Below are positions 8,749 through 17,507 of a DNA stretch of 64,000 nucleotides, piece after piece. This stretch comes from Paenibacillus marchantiophytorum (GTDB lineage: Bacteria; Bacillota; Bacilli; Paenibacillales; NBRC-103111). The position numbers and the translations under genes are program-made. A model generated the notes under the pieces. It was given only the letters and a program-made list of their open reading frames with translations. It did not search any database and was not told the origin of the DNA. The stretch lies in the NCBI RefSeq assembly GCF_014640555.1, contig NZ_BMHE01000022.1, forward strand, positions 43,092 to 107,091, given 5' to 3'. Numbering within the stretch: the first letter of the stretch is position 1; every line of letters starts with the position of its first letter.

Positions 8749-10002
8749 ATGAATCTGGTTAATAAGTTGAATGAGGAAGATTGGCATTCTTGGACACCTC
8801 GTGCAGAGCTCTCCCCTGATTTCCATATCAAAGAGCACGAAAAAGGTAAAGAGCTTCAAATAAAAGGTAAAGGGCACAGCGGGTGCTATGGAAGCTGGCA
8901 TAGCAGACTAATTCAAGTTGAAGAAAATCGTAAATATGAATTAGGCGCAGAATATGAAATAACAGATGTAGCGAATGAACAGGTCAGCATATATGCGATT
9001 GTGACTTGGTTGGATGAAAAAGGAGCGTTAATTCAACGAGATTTTATCGATCATCTAGCATTGTTAAATGATGGAATTCGCAGGCTTAGTAGAACGATCG
9101 ATTCACCATTGCAGGCTGCGATGGTAAGGCTTGAGCTTTCCTTTCGCTGGAGTGCTAATGGGATGGTTACATGGAGAAATATATCTATAGTGGAATGCGG
9201 TAAACTGGATGAACGACTTGTTCGCGTGGCTACCACCTATATAAAACCGACAGAGGATTTTGCTACAAATCTTGGTTTAATGTTGGAGGTAATCGATAAA
9301 TCCGGCAGCAGCAACCCCGATATCATCTGTTTGACAGAAACCTTCTATGAAGCCTCTGTTAAGCTTCCTATGGTGGAGAAATGTCAGCCCATACCAGGTA
9401 CACTTACGAATGAGCTTGCGATTAAAGCCGCAGCGTATAATAGCTACATTTTATTTACCATGTATGAGCGAGAAGATGAGCATATTTATAATACTGCAGT
9501 GTTGATCGGACGAGATGGCGGGATCGCAGGGAAATATCGCAAAATCCATTTGCCGCTTTACGAAGCAGAATCCGGAGTCATGTCAGGAACTGGACATGGT
9601 ATTTTCGATACAGATTTTGGGCGTATAGGAGTGATGATCTGCTACGATCAAGAGTTTCCAGAATCTGCGCGAATTCTAGCCCTTTCGGGTGCAGAAGTGA
9701 TTTTCATACCGACGATTGGCAATGAACTGCTGCAAACAAAAGCTCGCGCAAGAGATAATGGATTGCATGTCGTTGTTTCAGGCTGCAATGGTCCCGCTTC
9801 AAGTCGAATCATTGACCCTATGGGTGACATCATTGGGCATGTAGCTGACGAAGCAACAGGTGTGTTCACGGCCGATATTCGATTGGACGAGCGGCGTTAC
9901 ACTTACTGGCTCTCTATTGGAGACGGCAATGGAGAATCTCGCAGTTTATTCAAGAAAGAACGTAGAACGGATGAGTATCACGCTTTGCTGAATTCAAACT
10001 AA
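8749..10002 (+). CDS. Carbon-nitrogen hydrolase (nitrilase superfamily) with N-terminal accessory domain
   Basis: A 417-residue protein starting at the ATG at 8749, with AAGGAGGG 8 bases upstream. Residues of about 1-140 look like a beta-sandwich carbohydrate-binding fold (GSWHSRLIQVEENRKYELG, then FRWSANGMVTWRNISI). The rest is a nitrilase-type amidohydrolase with a complete Glu-Lys-Cys triad: CLTETF, KYRKIHLPLYEAE and MICYDQEFPESAR. No signal peptide is visible, so it acts in the cytoplasm. It follows the oxidoreductase gene closely and shares the 42-bp controlled promoter. The family cleaves amide or carbamoyl C-N bonds; the setting suggests an N-substituted sugar or amide decoration of the imported glycan (inference). 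A terminator follows at 10021-10064. Confidence 0.8.
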   Translation: MNLVNKLNEEDWHSWTPRAELSPDFHIKEHEKGKELQIKGKGHSGCYGSWHSRLIQVEENRKYELGAEYEITDVANEQVSIYAIVTWLDEKGALIQRDFIDHLALLNDGIRRLSRTIDSPLQAAMVRLELSFRWSANGMVTWRNISIVECGKLDERLVRVATTYIKPTEDFATNLGLMLEVIDKSGSSNPDIICLTETFYEASVKLPMVEKCQPIPGTLTNELAIKAAAYNSYILFTMYEREDEHIYNTAVLIGRDGGIAGKYRKIHLPLYEAESGVMSGTGHGIFDTDFGRIGVMICYDQEFPESARILALSGAEVIFIPTIGNELLQTKARARDNGLHVVVSGCNGPASSRIIDPMGDIIGHVADEATGVFTADIRLDERRYTYWLSIGDGNGESRSLFKKERRTDEYHALLNSN

Positions 10003-10020
10003 CTAATCTTACAATAGTTA

Positions 10021-10064
10021 AACCTCCTCATCCTGAGTTTATTTCAAGGAGAAGGAGGTTTTTG
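10021..10064. terminator. Bidirectional terminator
   Basis: AACCTCC / GGAGGTT stem with further inner pairing, followed by T5 on +. It lies between the nitrilase gene and the convergent histidine kinase gene, whose stop is at 10076. Confidence 0.75.
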
Positions 10065-10075
10065 TGTTCCCACGA

Positions 10076-11905
10076 TCAAATTTGGAGCGGGATTCGGATT
10101 TCGACTGTTGTCCCCTCTCCCCATGTACTTCGATAAGTTAAACCATACGAACTCCCAAAGTGTTGCTTCAACCTTTCGTTGACGTTTCTAATCCCGAATC
10201 CATGCAAATCTTCCGTTTGTTCATCTGGATCATTGTGTTGAAAAATCCGCTCAATTTGCTCTTCCGTCATGCCAACTCCGTCATCCTCGATATACATAAC
10301 AAGATGGTCATTCTCCAGCTTTCCGCTTATTTTAATGGTGCCGGTGCTCCCTGATTTTTTATAAATGCCGTGCATAATCGAATTCTCAACGAGAGGATGC
10401 AACGTGATTTTAGGAATTCTATACGAATGAATGCTGGCTACATCCAATTCCAATTGCACGCAATTTTCAAACCGATAATTTTGAATTTGCAAGTAGGTTT
10501 GGATATGCATAACTTCATCGCGAATCGTCACAATGTCTGCACCTTTTCTTAAACTTAGTTTATAGAACCGCGACAAGGAATAAATCAAAGATTCGATATC
10601 CGGACAATTATATTTGATTGCCATCCAATTAATTAAATCCAGCGTATTGTAAAGAAAGTGCGGATTAATCTGAGCCTGTAAGGTCTTGAACTCTGCTTGA
10701 ACCAATTTAAGCTCTGCTTCCTTAACCTCCTGCCCGCTCTTGTATTGTTCTTCGATTAATTCATTTATTTTTTTTATCATAAAATTAAAATTGACTGCCA
10801 GCTCACCGATTTCGTCTCTGCTATCCTTTGGAATGGTTACGGACAAATCACCCTTTTGAACCCGCCTCATAGTATCAACTAGATTGTAAATCCGTTTGGT
10901 GCTTGAAGCAGAAATGAAATAAGCCAACAGGTAAGCTAACGCTCCCATTACAAGCAGTAATATAATCAACGAATTTCTTTCGTGGCTGCTTGAAGTAAGG
11001 ATTTCCTTTAAGGGAACGACCGATACAATCCGCAAATCCGTTTTCTCAATATTTTTATAACCCACAAAAGCCATTTCATCGTTAATCTTTATTTTCTGCC
11101 AATCTCCTTCGTGCAAAGTATTCGAATATTTTTCTGGAACCCTCCAATTTGCTGTTATGGCCAAGGATGTGCTGGACTGAATGATACCTTCGTTGTTTTC
11201 GATGTATACAATTCCTGTTTCTGTTAGATCAGCAGCCTTTTTAAGCATGCTATGAATATCACTCTCCAGGATATCAATGCTCAAAATAGCTATATTTTTA
11301 GTATAGTCATTTGGTTTTTTCACAAGACGCAAAGCTGACAAAACCCTTTCCTTGATCGTCTTCCCGGAAGAATCTATCGTTACAGATGTCGTAGGGTACC
11401 ACAAAATATTGACTGACTTGTTTAGCAAGTCTTCATACCACTTCTTATCGTACGCTGTTTCCAAGCTGAAAAAGTTTTGTCCATCACCGGAATACATGAG
11501 ATTGTCAGGGATAAACAGACGGATATGGAAGACATCCGCATTTCGCTGCAAATAGGTAAATAACCTGCTCAAATACGTATAATCATTGATTTGATGGGGG
11601 ATTTCTTCATTGGGTACAATCATTTTATTGAAGGCTCGGGTAGCTTCGGCATCAAGAATGATTAAATCAGACATATTCTTGGCATTCTCCACTCTGGATG
11701 AAAAAGAAAAGACGGCTTGATCGAACGATTGTTTAACAGAAAACATCGTATTGTTCTGGATCGTTTGCGCAATTTTGTGGTATGCGATCAAAGAAAAAAT
11801 CAACAACGGTATGATAATTAATACAAAATAGGTAATAAATAATTTCTTTTTAATTTTTTGATCCAATATATACTTCAATACGACGTTTTTTATGCTAAAT
11901 GTCAT
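10076..11905 (-). CDS. YesM-type sensor histidine kinase
   Basis: A 609-residue membrane sensor. Transmembrane segment near 20-42, extracellular Cache-like domain about 45-300, second transmembrane segment near 305-330 (NSLIILLLVMGALAYLLAYF), HAMP domain (MRRVQKGDLSV), then a LytS/YesM-type kinase with QINPHFLYNTLDLINW around the phospho-accepting His, LHPLVENSIMHG as the N box and DDGVGM and GFGIRNVNERL in the ATPase. It overlaps the response regulator gene by 4 bases (ATGA), so the two are translationally coupled. YesM/YesN pairs in Bacillales control plant-polysaccharide import and lyase genes; here it should sense a glycan fragment outside the cell for the adjacent ABC importer and lyase. 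Confidence 0.9.
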   Translation of the reverse strand: MTFSIKNVVLKYILDQKIKKKLFITYFVLIIIPLLIFSLIAYHKIAQTIQNNTMFSVKQSFDQAVFSFSSRVENAKNMSDLIILDAEATRAFNKMIVPNEEIPHQINDYTYLSRLFTYLQRNADVFHIRLFIPDNLMYSGDGQNFFSLETAYDKKWYEDLLNKSVNILWYPTTSVTIDSSGKTIKERVLSALRLVKKPNDYTKNIAILSIDILESDIHSMLKKAADLTETGIVYIENNEGIIQSSTSLAITANWRVPEKYSNTLHEGDWQKIKINDEMAFVGYKNIEKTDLRIVSVVPLKEILTSSSHERNSLIILLLVMGALAYLLAYFISASSTKRIYNLVDTMRRVQKGDLSVTIPKDSRDEIGELAVNFNFMIKKINELIEEQYKSGQEVKEAELKLVQAEFKTLQAQINPHFLYNTLDLINWMAIKYNCPDIESLIYSLSRFYKLSLRKGADIVTIRDEVMHIQTYLQIQNYRFENCVQLELDVASIHSYRIPKITLHPLVENSIMHGIYKKSGSTGTIKISGKLENDHLVMYIEDDGVGMTEEQIERIFQHNDPDEQTEDLHGFGIRNVNERLKQHFGSSYGLTYRSTWGEGTTVEIRIPLQI

Positions 11906-13500
11906 AAGAAATGCCTTTCTCTGAATTCCGAAGGATTCATTCCCGTCAATTTTTTGAAGGTTTTAGCAAAATGATTAGGACTAAGATAGCCTACCCGATG
12001 TGAGATTTCCAATAGCTTTATTTTTTCTTCCTTCAAAAGCCCCTTGGCTTTTTCAATTCTCACTTCGGTAATGTATTGGTTGATCGTTTTCCCCGTTTTG
12101 TTTTTAAAGATCTTGCATATATAGGTCGGCGTCAAATACATATTGTTGGCTATAGCAGCAATCGTTAAGCTTTCTTCAGCAAAGTGTTCACTGATATACT
12201 GCATGATTTGATAAATATTCTCTCCGATATTGTCCATCGTTTTCATTTTCTCGAATACAAAATTAATCCGCTCCAACAAATACACTTCAATTTCCGTTAA
12301 GGTCGGGATTCTCGTGATCATTTCCCATAAGAAATCTTTCTTATGTTCATCCTCAATAATCGTAATATTGAACTCTTCAGCAAATTTATTTAATCCCACA
12401 AGCATATTGAAATAGACATTTTTAATTGAATTCACGAGCAGATTTGTATTTCTTCTGAAATCATCATTTAAACTTCTTATGTAAACCTTGGCTTTTTCCT
12501 GCTCATGTTCTTTGATATAGTCCAGAAACTTGTTGCTCAAAGATTCATCTAATTCATACACACTTTCACATTCTTCCTCATACATGACAATCCGGTTATG
12601 GCCGATAAAAAACTGCTTTTGGAGAGCGATAGCTGCAGTGAAATAAGATTCTTGAACATCCGAAATCGTATGTACTTTCTTTCCCAACGCGATAAATAAA
12701 TTGGTTTTCAAACCGACAATATGTTCAATACTCATCTTAAGCTGCTCTAATAAACTCGCTGAAAAAAATAGATGGCGGATACTTTGCCCATAAAAATGAA
12801 CTAAAATATGGTTTGTATGCTTAAAACCCGCTAAATGCTTGATCTGCGGGTCTGCAAAGATGGTATCAACTGATTTTATTATTTGATCCTTATGCTTCTG
12901 CTGTATCTCTATCTGACTATCCGATTCGATATCCAGCTTAATTAAGGTGGTCACAAAATCCCCGGTTAACGGCATATCCAGCTGTAAAGTAGCAAAGTAC
13001 ATCTTAATTTCATCTGGCAGCACTTGCCCGTTAGTCATTTCCAGAACGAGCTTCTCCTTAAACACACTGCTGCTTCTTTCAAACCTTACCCTCATGTCCA
13101 CGTCATCTGCTCTTTTTCGCTTTTCTACAACAATAGCTTGGACAGCATCCTTAATTGCACTTTTCACTTCTTCCCGGTTAACCGGCTTTTCAAGATAATG
13201 AAGTGCTTTTAGATGAATAGCCGATTTTAGGTATTCCTTGTCTGCATATGCACTCAAAAACAGGATTGTACATTGCGGTAAAATATCCCTAAGTTTGCCT
13301 GCAAGTTCAATCCCATCCATATCTGGCATCCTTATATCACTTAAGATGATATCGGGCTGCAAACGCTCAGCGATTTCCAACGCTTCAAAGCCATCCCCAG
13401 CGATCTCAACGACATCAACACCAAGATCATGCCAAGGGATATACTGGAGCAAACCTTCCCTTGTTATCTTCTCATCATCAACAATAACAAGTTTTATCAC
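11902..13500 (-). CDS. YesN-type response regulator with AraC DNA-binding domain
   Basis: An N-terminal receiver (LVIVDDEKITREGL; phospho-acceptor Asp in IILSDIRMPDMDG; Lys in HYLEKP) is followed by a long central region and a C-terminal pair of AraC helix-turn-helix motifs (NNMYLTPTYICKIFK and ISHRVGYLSPNHFAKTFKK). The GTG at 13500 is preferred because AAGGGG sits 9 bases upstream; a TTG at 13506 would be only 3 bases from it. It precedes and overlaps the kinase gene. Probable target: promoters of this island, including those with the shared 42-bp element. AraC-type sites are usually direct repeats two helical turns apart, which fits that element. Confidence 0.9.
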   Translation of the reverse strand: MIKLVIVDDEKITREGLLQYIPWHDLGVDVVEIAGDGFEALEIAERLQPDIILSDIRMPDMDGIELAGKLRDILPQCTILFLSAYADKEYLKSAIHLKALHYLEKPVNREEVKSAIKDAVQAIVVEKRKRADDVDMRVRFERSSSVFKEKLVLEMTNGQVLPDEIKMYFATLQLDMPLTGDFVTTLIKLDIESDSQIEIQQKHKDQIIKSVDTIFADPQIKHLAGFKHTNHILVHFYGQSIRHLFFSASLLEQLKMSIEHIVGLKTNLFIALGKKVHTISDVQESYFTAAIALQKQFFIGHNRIVMYEEECESVYELDESLSNKFLDYIKEHEQEKAKVYIRSLNDDFRRNTNLLVNSIKNVYFNMLVGLNKFAEEFNITIIEDEHKKDFLWEMITRIPTLTEIEVYLLERINFVFEKMKTMDNIGENIYQIMQYISEHFAEESLTIAAIANNMYLTPTYICKIFKNKTGKTINQYITEVRIEKAKGLLKEEKIKLLEISHRVGYLSPNHFAKTFKKLTGMNPSEFRERHFL

Positions 13501-13574
13501 AGTCAAACGCCCCTTATTCTACTAATTTGTACCCATTGTAACATAGGCCAACACTTGGAGTAATACGAGATTAA

Positions 13575-13612
13575 GGCTATCCCTCAAGATATGCCTACTC
13601 TTGGGGATAACC
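13575..13612 (-). terminator. Hairpin after the lyase gene
   Basis: GGTTATCCC / GGGATAGCC arms, with inner AAGA/TCTT pairs and one G-T pair, lie just downstream of the lyase stop on the - strand. There is no long U-run, so it may be a transcript-stabilising or attenuating hairpin rather than a full terminator. Confidence 0.45.
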
Positions 13613-13648
13613 TCGTTCTCCGCGCGCAATTTGGTTCTATGACAAGTC

Positions 13649-16600
13649 CTACTTCGTTACGGTGATGTCTGCGGAAAGAATCGCATTTGCTGGTGCTGTG
13701 ATGTTCGGTACGGAGGTCAACGTGTACGTCGTTCCCGCAGGACCGTTGAAGCTGAGCACATTGCCTTCCTTCGTGACTGTACCCAATTGTGCCACGCCGT
13801 CATGCTCGATTCTCCAAAAGCCCGGCTCTAGATCCGTTACGATGAATTGCGATTCATTGGAACCGCTATAGACGGCAAACGTTACTGTTCCTGACTGTCT
13901 CTTGCCCGACTTGCTGAAAAGGACAGCTTTATCGGCTAGCTGTACGCCGACAAGCGCCGGGGCATCTAGCTTCTGTACAGGTAGCGGCTGTTTGTCACCA
14001 TCCATGACTTGCAGCACGTTCAGGAACAAGTCTTCCTTCTCCGCCGTTCCCGGCGAAAGCTGAATACGCCACGCGCCTGGTTCTTCGGTATTATTCGGGT
14101 TTGTAGGCGTTATCGGATAGTTGGTTCCGAATACATCGAATTCGTGCCCAGGACCGCCGACTTTTTGGATAACGGCATTGGATGCTTGGGGAAGCAGCGT
14201 TTGATTGACAAGCTTGCCGCTGTCACCCTTATCTGTTCGCCTGATCGTCGACGTTTTCGTAGCTTCGTCTATAATGGGCTCCTCGATGCTGTGCAGCAAC
14301 CAATACTTCTTGAAATTCGGATCGGAGGAGACAACACGGTCAAAGACGATCATTGCCGCTGGATTTGTCGAATCCTTCAAATTTAGGAACATCATAGAAC
14401 GTTGGTACTGTTCCATCTTGGAGGTGTAAGCAGACGATAGATCGCCCTTAATGTAGCTGTAGTCAGGCGTAATCGGATCTGGGCCGAATGCATGCCCTTG
14501 CACTTCCCCAAACTTGTAGTTGCTGCCGAACACATCCTGAAGCGTCTGTGCATCGTTTCCGCTGCGAGTCGGGCCTGTATCGAGCCAGCGCTGCCCGCCG
14601 TCATTGCCGGTTGGGCGTTCGTTCGGGTCGTAGACCAGCATCGAATTATGAGCGATTGTGCGCTTGTTGTAATATTGATCGTGCGGGCCAAAATAACTAC
14701 TGGCTACTCCGTTTGTCATACCAGAGTAGATACCTGAATCGATCGCAAGACCTCCCTTATAATAAATCTGGAAGCTGCCGAAATCCATATGCTCATGATT
14801 GCCGAAGCGACGGTTGCCGATCTTCATCTCGGCGACAACGCTGGATGATTGGTGTGTGGTCGTGGATACATCGTCCCATCCTGATCTTGCAATCATCGAC
14901 GCTTCCGGATCGTTAAAGTAATGTGTTAGTGGAAGATCGTTTGGCGGTTTGGCCTGCGAAGCCGTGTTCCCGTCCAGTAACAGAATTTCGTAGATCGGCA
15001 TCTCATTCGGCGTATATGTTTCCATAAATTCGTTCTTGATATAGGGATCATTAAAAAGAGCAGCAGCAAGCATCGCGAGCGGTTGGTAGTGCCATACCGT
15101 GTTCAGCGGGGTGTATACGGGATTAAATTCGTCACCATCCCGCAGCATCTGTCCATCCGGTCTGCGTGCGTAGATTTGCTTGTAAATGACCTTGCTCTGC
15201 TTGATGGAAAAGGGGCTGGGTAGTCCCATCTTGGTGAAAATCGCCGTTGCCCACAATTCTGTGCTGTAGCGGGTAGCTCCGTAAGAACCACCCTGATGAT
15301 GGGAATCAGAGCCGTAGAAATAATCACGTACCGGTACAGCTTTGTTAAGAAACTCGGGAACTACCCGATTATAAATATTCGGATATTCATCATAAACGGC
15401 AATAGCTGCGCTTAGCAAATGACGGAACAACTGGTCTTCGCCACCATGCCCCGTACCGAGAGCGAAATCAAAAACTTTAGTGCCAGAATCGTAATAATGC
15501 ATCTCCAGATCCGCTGCGAAGCGCAGGATGGCATCCTTAAAATGTATCTTCTGCTCATTCGTGAGCAATGGATAACACCAGTCGTATACAAGTGCAACCA
15601 TTTCCAAGAGCTGGCCGGTATTATTATTGTAATCCCTTGGTACATATTGCGCGGTATCCACAATATTCATAGCCATATTCACGGCTTTCTGGCCTTGCGC
15701 AAGATTGTGCTCCCTGTCGAGCATATAGGCAAAGGCATTGGCATTCACCTGCGAAAGCAAACTAGCTATGATATTGCTTTGGCCAGCAGGAGCTGGCGGC
15801 AATGCTCCCCCGCCCATACCAAGATCGACAAGTTTCCAATTCGTGTTGTCCTTGGATACCAAAATGTCGAACAGATAGACGCGGCTGGTGTCATAGTTAA
15901 AGATGATATCGAGTGATTGAATGAATGTCTTAGAGCCCATGTCAAGGGTAAAGGTTCCCATAAGGTCAAAGTTGCAGTATAAAGTATTCACATCCTTATC
16001 GATTGCCTTGTCTGCAGCAAATTCACTTGAGTTCGAGCATTTGGCACTGCTAGTCGCGCCTTGTACAGGTACCTCTTCCCGTCCTCCTCCTGAACCATTC
16101 TTGAAGACTTCGATTTCTCTGATCGCTAGCGCATTTGATCCTGTACTTCCGCGACTAACAAGACGTACATAGCGAGCTTCCTCTACTGAAGGGAATGTAA
16201 ACGTTTGCATTTGATTTGCTGTTAATGTCAGATTGCTTCGCGATGTGTAGCCTTGCGTGTCTCGCAGATTTTGTAAATTTGCAAAAAGAGGCTGGAAGAA
16301 CGGCATCGATTGCTTGGCCCGAATCCCTGGAATATCCCCACTTTGGACAAATAGTCTAGGGTGACCGACACTGGGCTTGGGTATGGTTGCAGCCGTATAA
16401 ATAGGAGGCTCGATTGGAATCTGTACATCGGCATCTAAGACTGGACCGTCGTAGACATACACCGGCTCCCGTGTCGTTACGTAACCAGACTTTTCTACTT
16501 TAACAAAATAACGATCGGATGGCGCGACAGCTGGGAACGAATAGCTCCCATTCTCGTTAGTCGTCACACTGGCCGTCAACTCCATGGTCGCTTCATGATC

Positions 16601-17494
16601 GGTTTCCTTAAATAAGCTGATCTTCGCACCTTGGAGAGGTTGCCCGTATACTAGCTCCGTTACCGTTCCAGAAACGGGACGTGGCGGGAAAGCAGGATCG
16701 GGCACCATCTGAATATTGAGGGGTGTACTGGATCCATCGACGACAAGGACAGAGAACGTTTGTGCGGCGAATCCGTTTCGTAAGGCTCGGAGGACGTACG
16801 AGCCTGGCGCCATGTTCGACAACGTGTACGAGCCGTCTTTACCGCTTACACTACTAGCGATAAGATGGGTAAAAGCTGTATCCGATCCATCATACAGGTT
16901 CAAATTTACCAAAGGTAAGGGAGTTCCTAAGCCTATCTCGGTAACCTTGCCTGTCAAAACTGGCAATTTCTCTACTTTCACGTCGTCAAAATATACTTTT
17001 CCCGTCTGTGTTAAACCGCTGATTAGGCGCACCCTGACGGAAGCCGTATTTGCGGGAGCCTGCAGTGAAACTGTCATCTCGCTCCATTTGCCTGGCCCTC
17101 CGGATACCGCTACCCTAGTATCCTTAATAGACTGGCCTGATTTATTGTCAAAAGCAAGCACGAGAACACCATATGCATTCGTCTCGTAATACGCACTAAC
17201 GGTGACTTTGTACGACTCGCCTTCTACCGCAGGGATGGGTAAGGAATTTACGCCGTAATACCCATCGATTTTCGTATCGTTCAGAACGAGGCTGTTGACG
17301 CCCGAATGGACCGGGGATGTAGCGATTATTGCCGGATTGTCGGGCCAAAGTTGCTGCCAACCTGTGAGACCATTTTCAAAACCAGGATTACTAACAGTCA
17401 CTGGAACCGATGCTTCGGCAGACGGAACAGCCATTATTGGAACTATACCGGCTGCAAGAATGAAAATGAGTAACCACTTTACCATTTTGGACAT
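13649..17494 (-). CDS. Secreted heparinase II/III-like polysaccharide lyase, multidomain
   Basis: 1281 residues. Signal peptide about 1-29 (ending PSAEAS). A CBM4/9-like module (about 32-175) starts with NPGFENGLTGWQQ. Two carboxypeptidase-regulatory-like beta domains follow (about 178-265 and 272-360: GKDGSYTLSNMAPGSYVLRA, NENGSYSFPAVAP). From about 370 the alpha/alpha-toroid lyase fold begins (GHPRLFVQSGDIPGIRAK) but is interrupted at about 425-590 by a discoidin-like module (ARYVRLVSRGS, then AIREIEVFKNG). The toroid resumes, and the C-terminal beta-sandwich holds GNHEHMDFGSFQIYYKG near 900 and YYNKRTIAHNSMLVYDP, the conserved heparinase-type histidine regions. It should cleave a uronic-acid-containing polysaccharide outside the cell. 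It lies 13 bases after the binding-protein gene, in the transporter operon. Confidence 0.8.
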   Translation of the reverse strand: MSKMVKWLLIFILAAGIVPIMAVPSAEASVPVTVSNPGFENGLTGWQQLWPDNPAIIATSPVHSGVNSLVLNDTKIDGYYGVNSLPIPAVEGESYKVTVSAYYETNAYGVLVLAFDNKSGQSIKDTRVAVSGGPGKWSEMTVSLQAPANTASVRVRLISGLTQTGKVYFDDVKVEKLPVLTGKVTEIGLGTPLPLVNLNLYDGSDTAFTHLIASSVSGKDGSYTLSNMAPGSYVLRALRNGFAAQTFSVLVVDGSSTPLNIQMVPDPAFPPRPVSGTVTELVYGQPLQGAKISLFKETDHEATMELTASVTTNENGSYSFPAVAPSDRYFVKVEKSGYVTTREPVYVYDGPVLDADVQIPIEPPIYTAATIPKPSVGHPRLFVQSGDIPGIRAKQSMPFFQPLFANLQNLRDTQGYTSRSNLTLTANQMQTFTFPSVEEARYVRLVSRGSTGSNALAIREIEVFKNGSGGGREEVPVQGATSSAKCSNSSEFAADKAIDKDVNTLYCNFDLMGTFTLDMGSKTFIQSLDIIFNYDTSRVYLFDILVSKDNTNWKLVDLGMGGGALPPAPAGQSNIIASLLSQVNANAFAYMLDREHNLAQGQKAVNMAMNIVDTAQYVPRDYNNNTGQLLEMVALVYDWCYPLLTNEQKIHFKDAILRFAADLEMHYYDSGTKVFDFALGTGHGGEDQLFRHLLSAAIAVYDEYPNIYNRVVPEFLNKAVPVRDYFYGSDSHHQGGSYGATRYSTELWATAIFTKMGLPSPFSIKQSKVIYKQIYARRPDGQMLRDGDEFNPVYTPLNTVWHYQPLAMLAAALFNDPYIKNEFMETYTPNEMPIYEILLLDGNTASQAKPPNDLPLTHYFNDPEASMIARSGWDDVSTTTHQSSSVVAEMKIGNRRFGNHEHMDFGSFQIYYKGGLAIDSGIYSGMTNGVASSYFGPHDQYYNKRTIAHNSMLVYDPNERPTGNDGGQRWLDTGPTRSGNDAQTLQDVFGSNYKFGEVQGHAFGPDPITPDYSYIKGDLSSAYTSKMEQYQRSMMFLNLKDSTNPAAMIVFDRVVSSDPNFKKYWLLHSIEEPIIDEATKTSTIRRTDKGDSGKLVNQTLLPQASNAVIQKVGGPGHEFDVFGTNYPITPTNPNNTEEPGAWRIQLSPGTAEKEDLFLNVLQVMDGDKQPLPVQKLDAPALVGVQLADKAVLFSKSGKRQSGTVTFAVYSGSNESQFIVTDLEPGFWRIEHDGVAQLGTVTKEGNVLSFNGPAGTTYTLTSVPNITAPANAILSADITVTK

Positions 17495-17507
17495 TTTTAG
17501 CCTCCTA

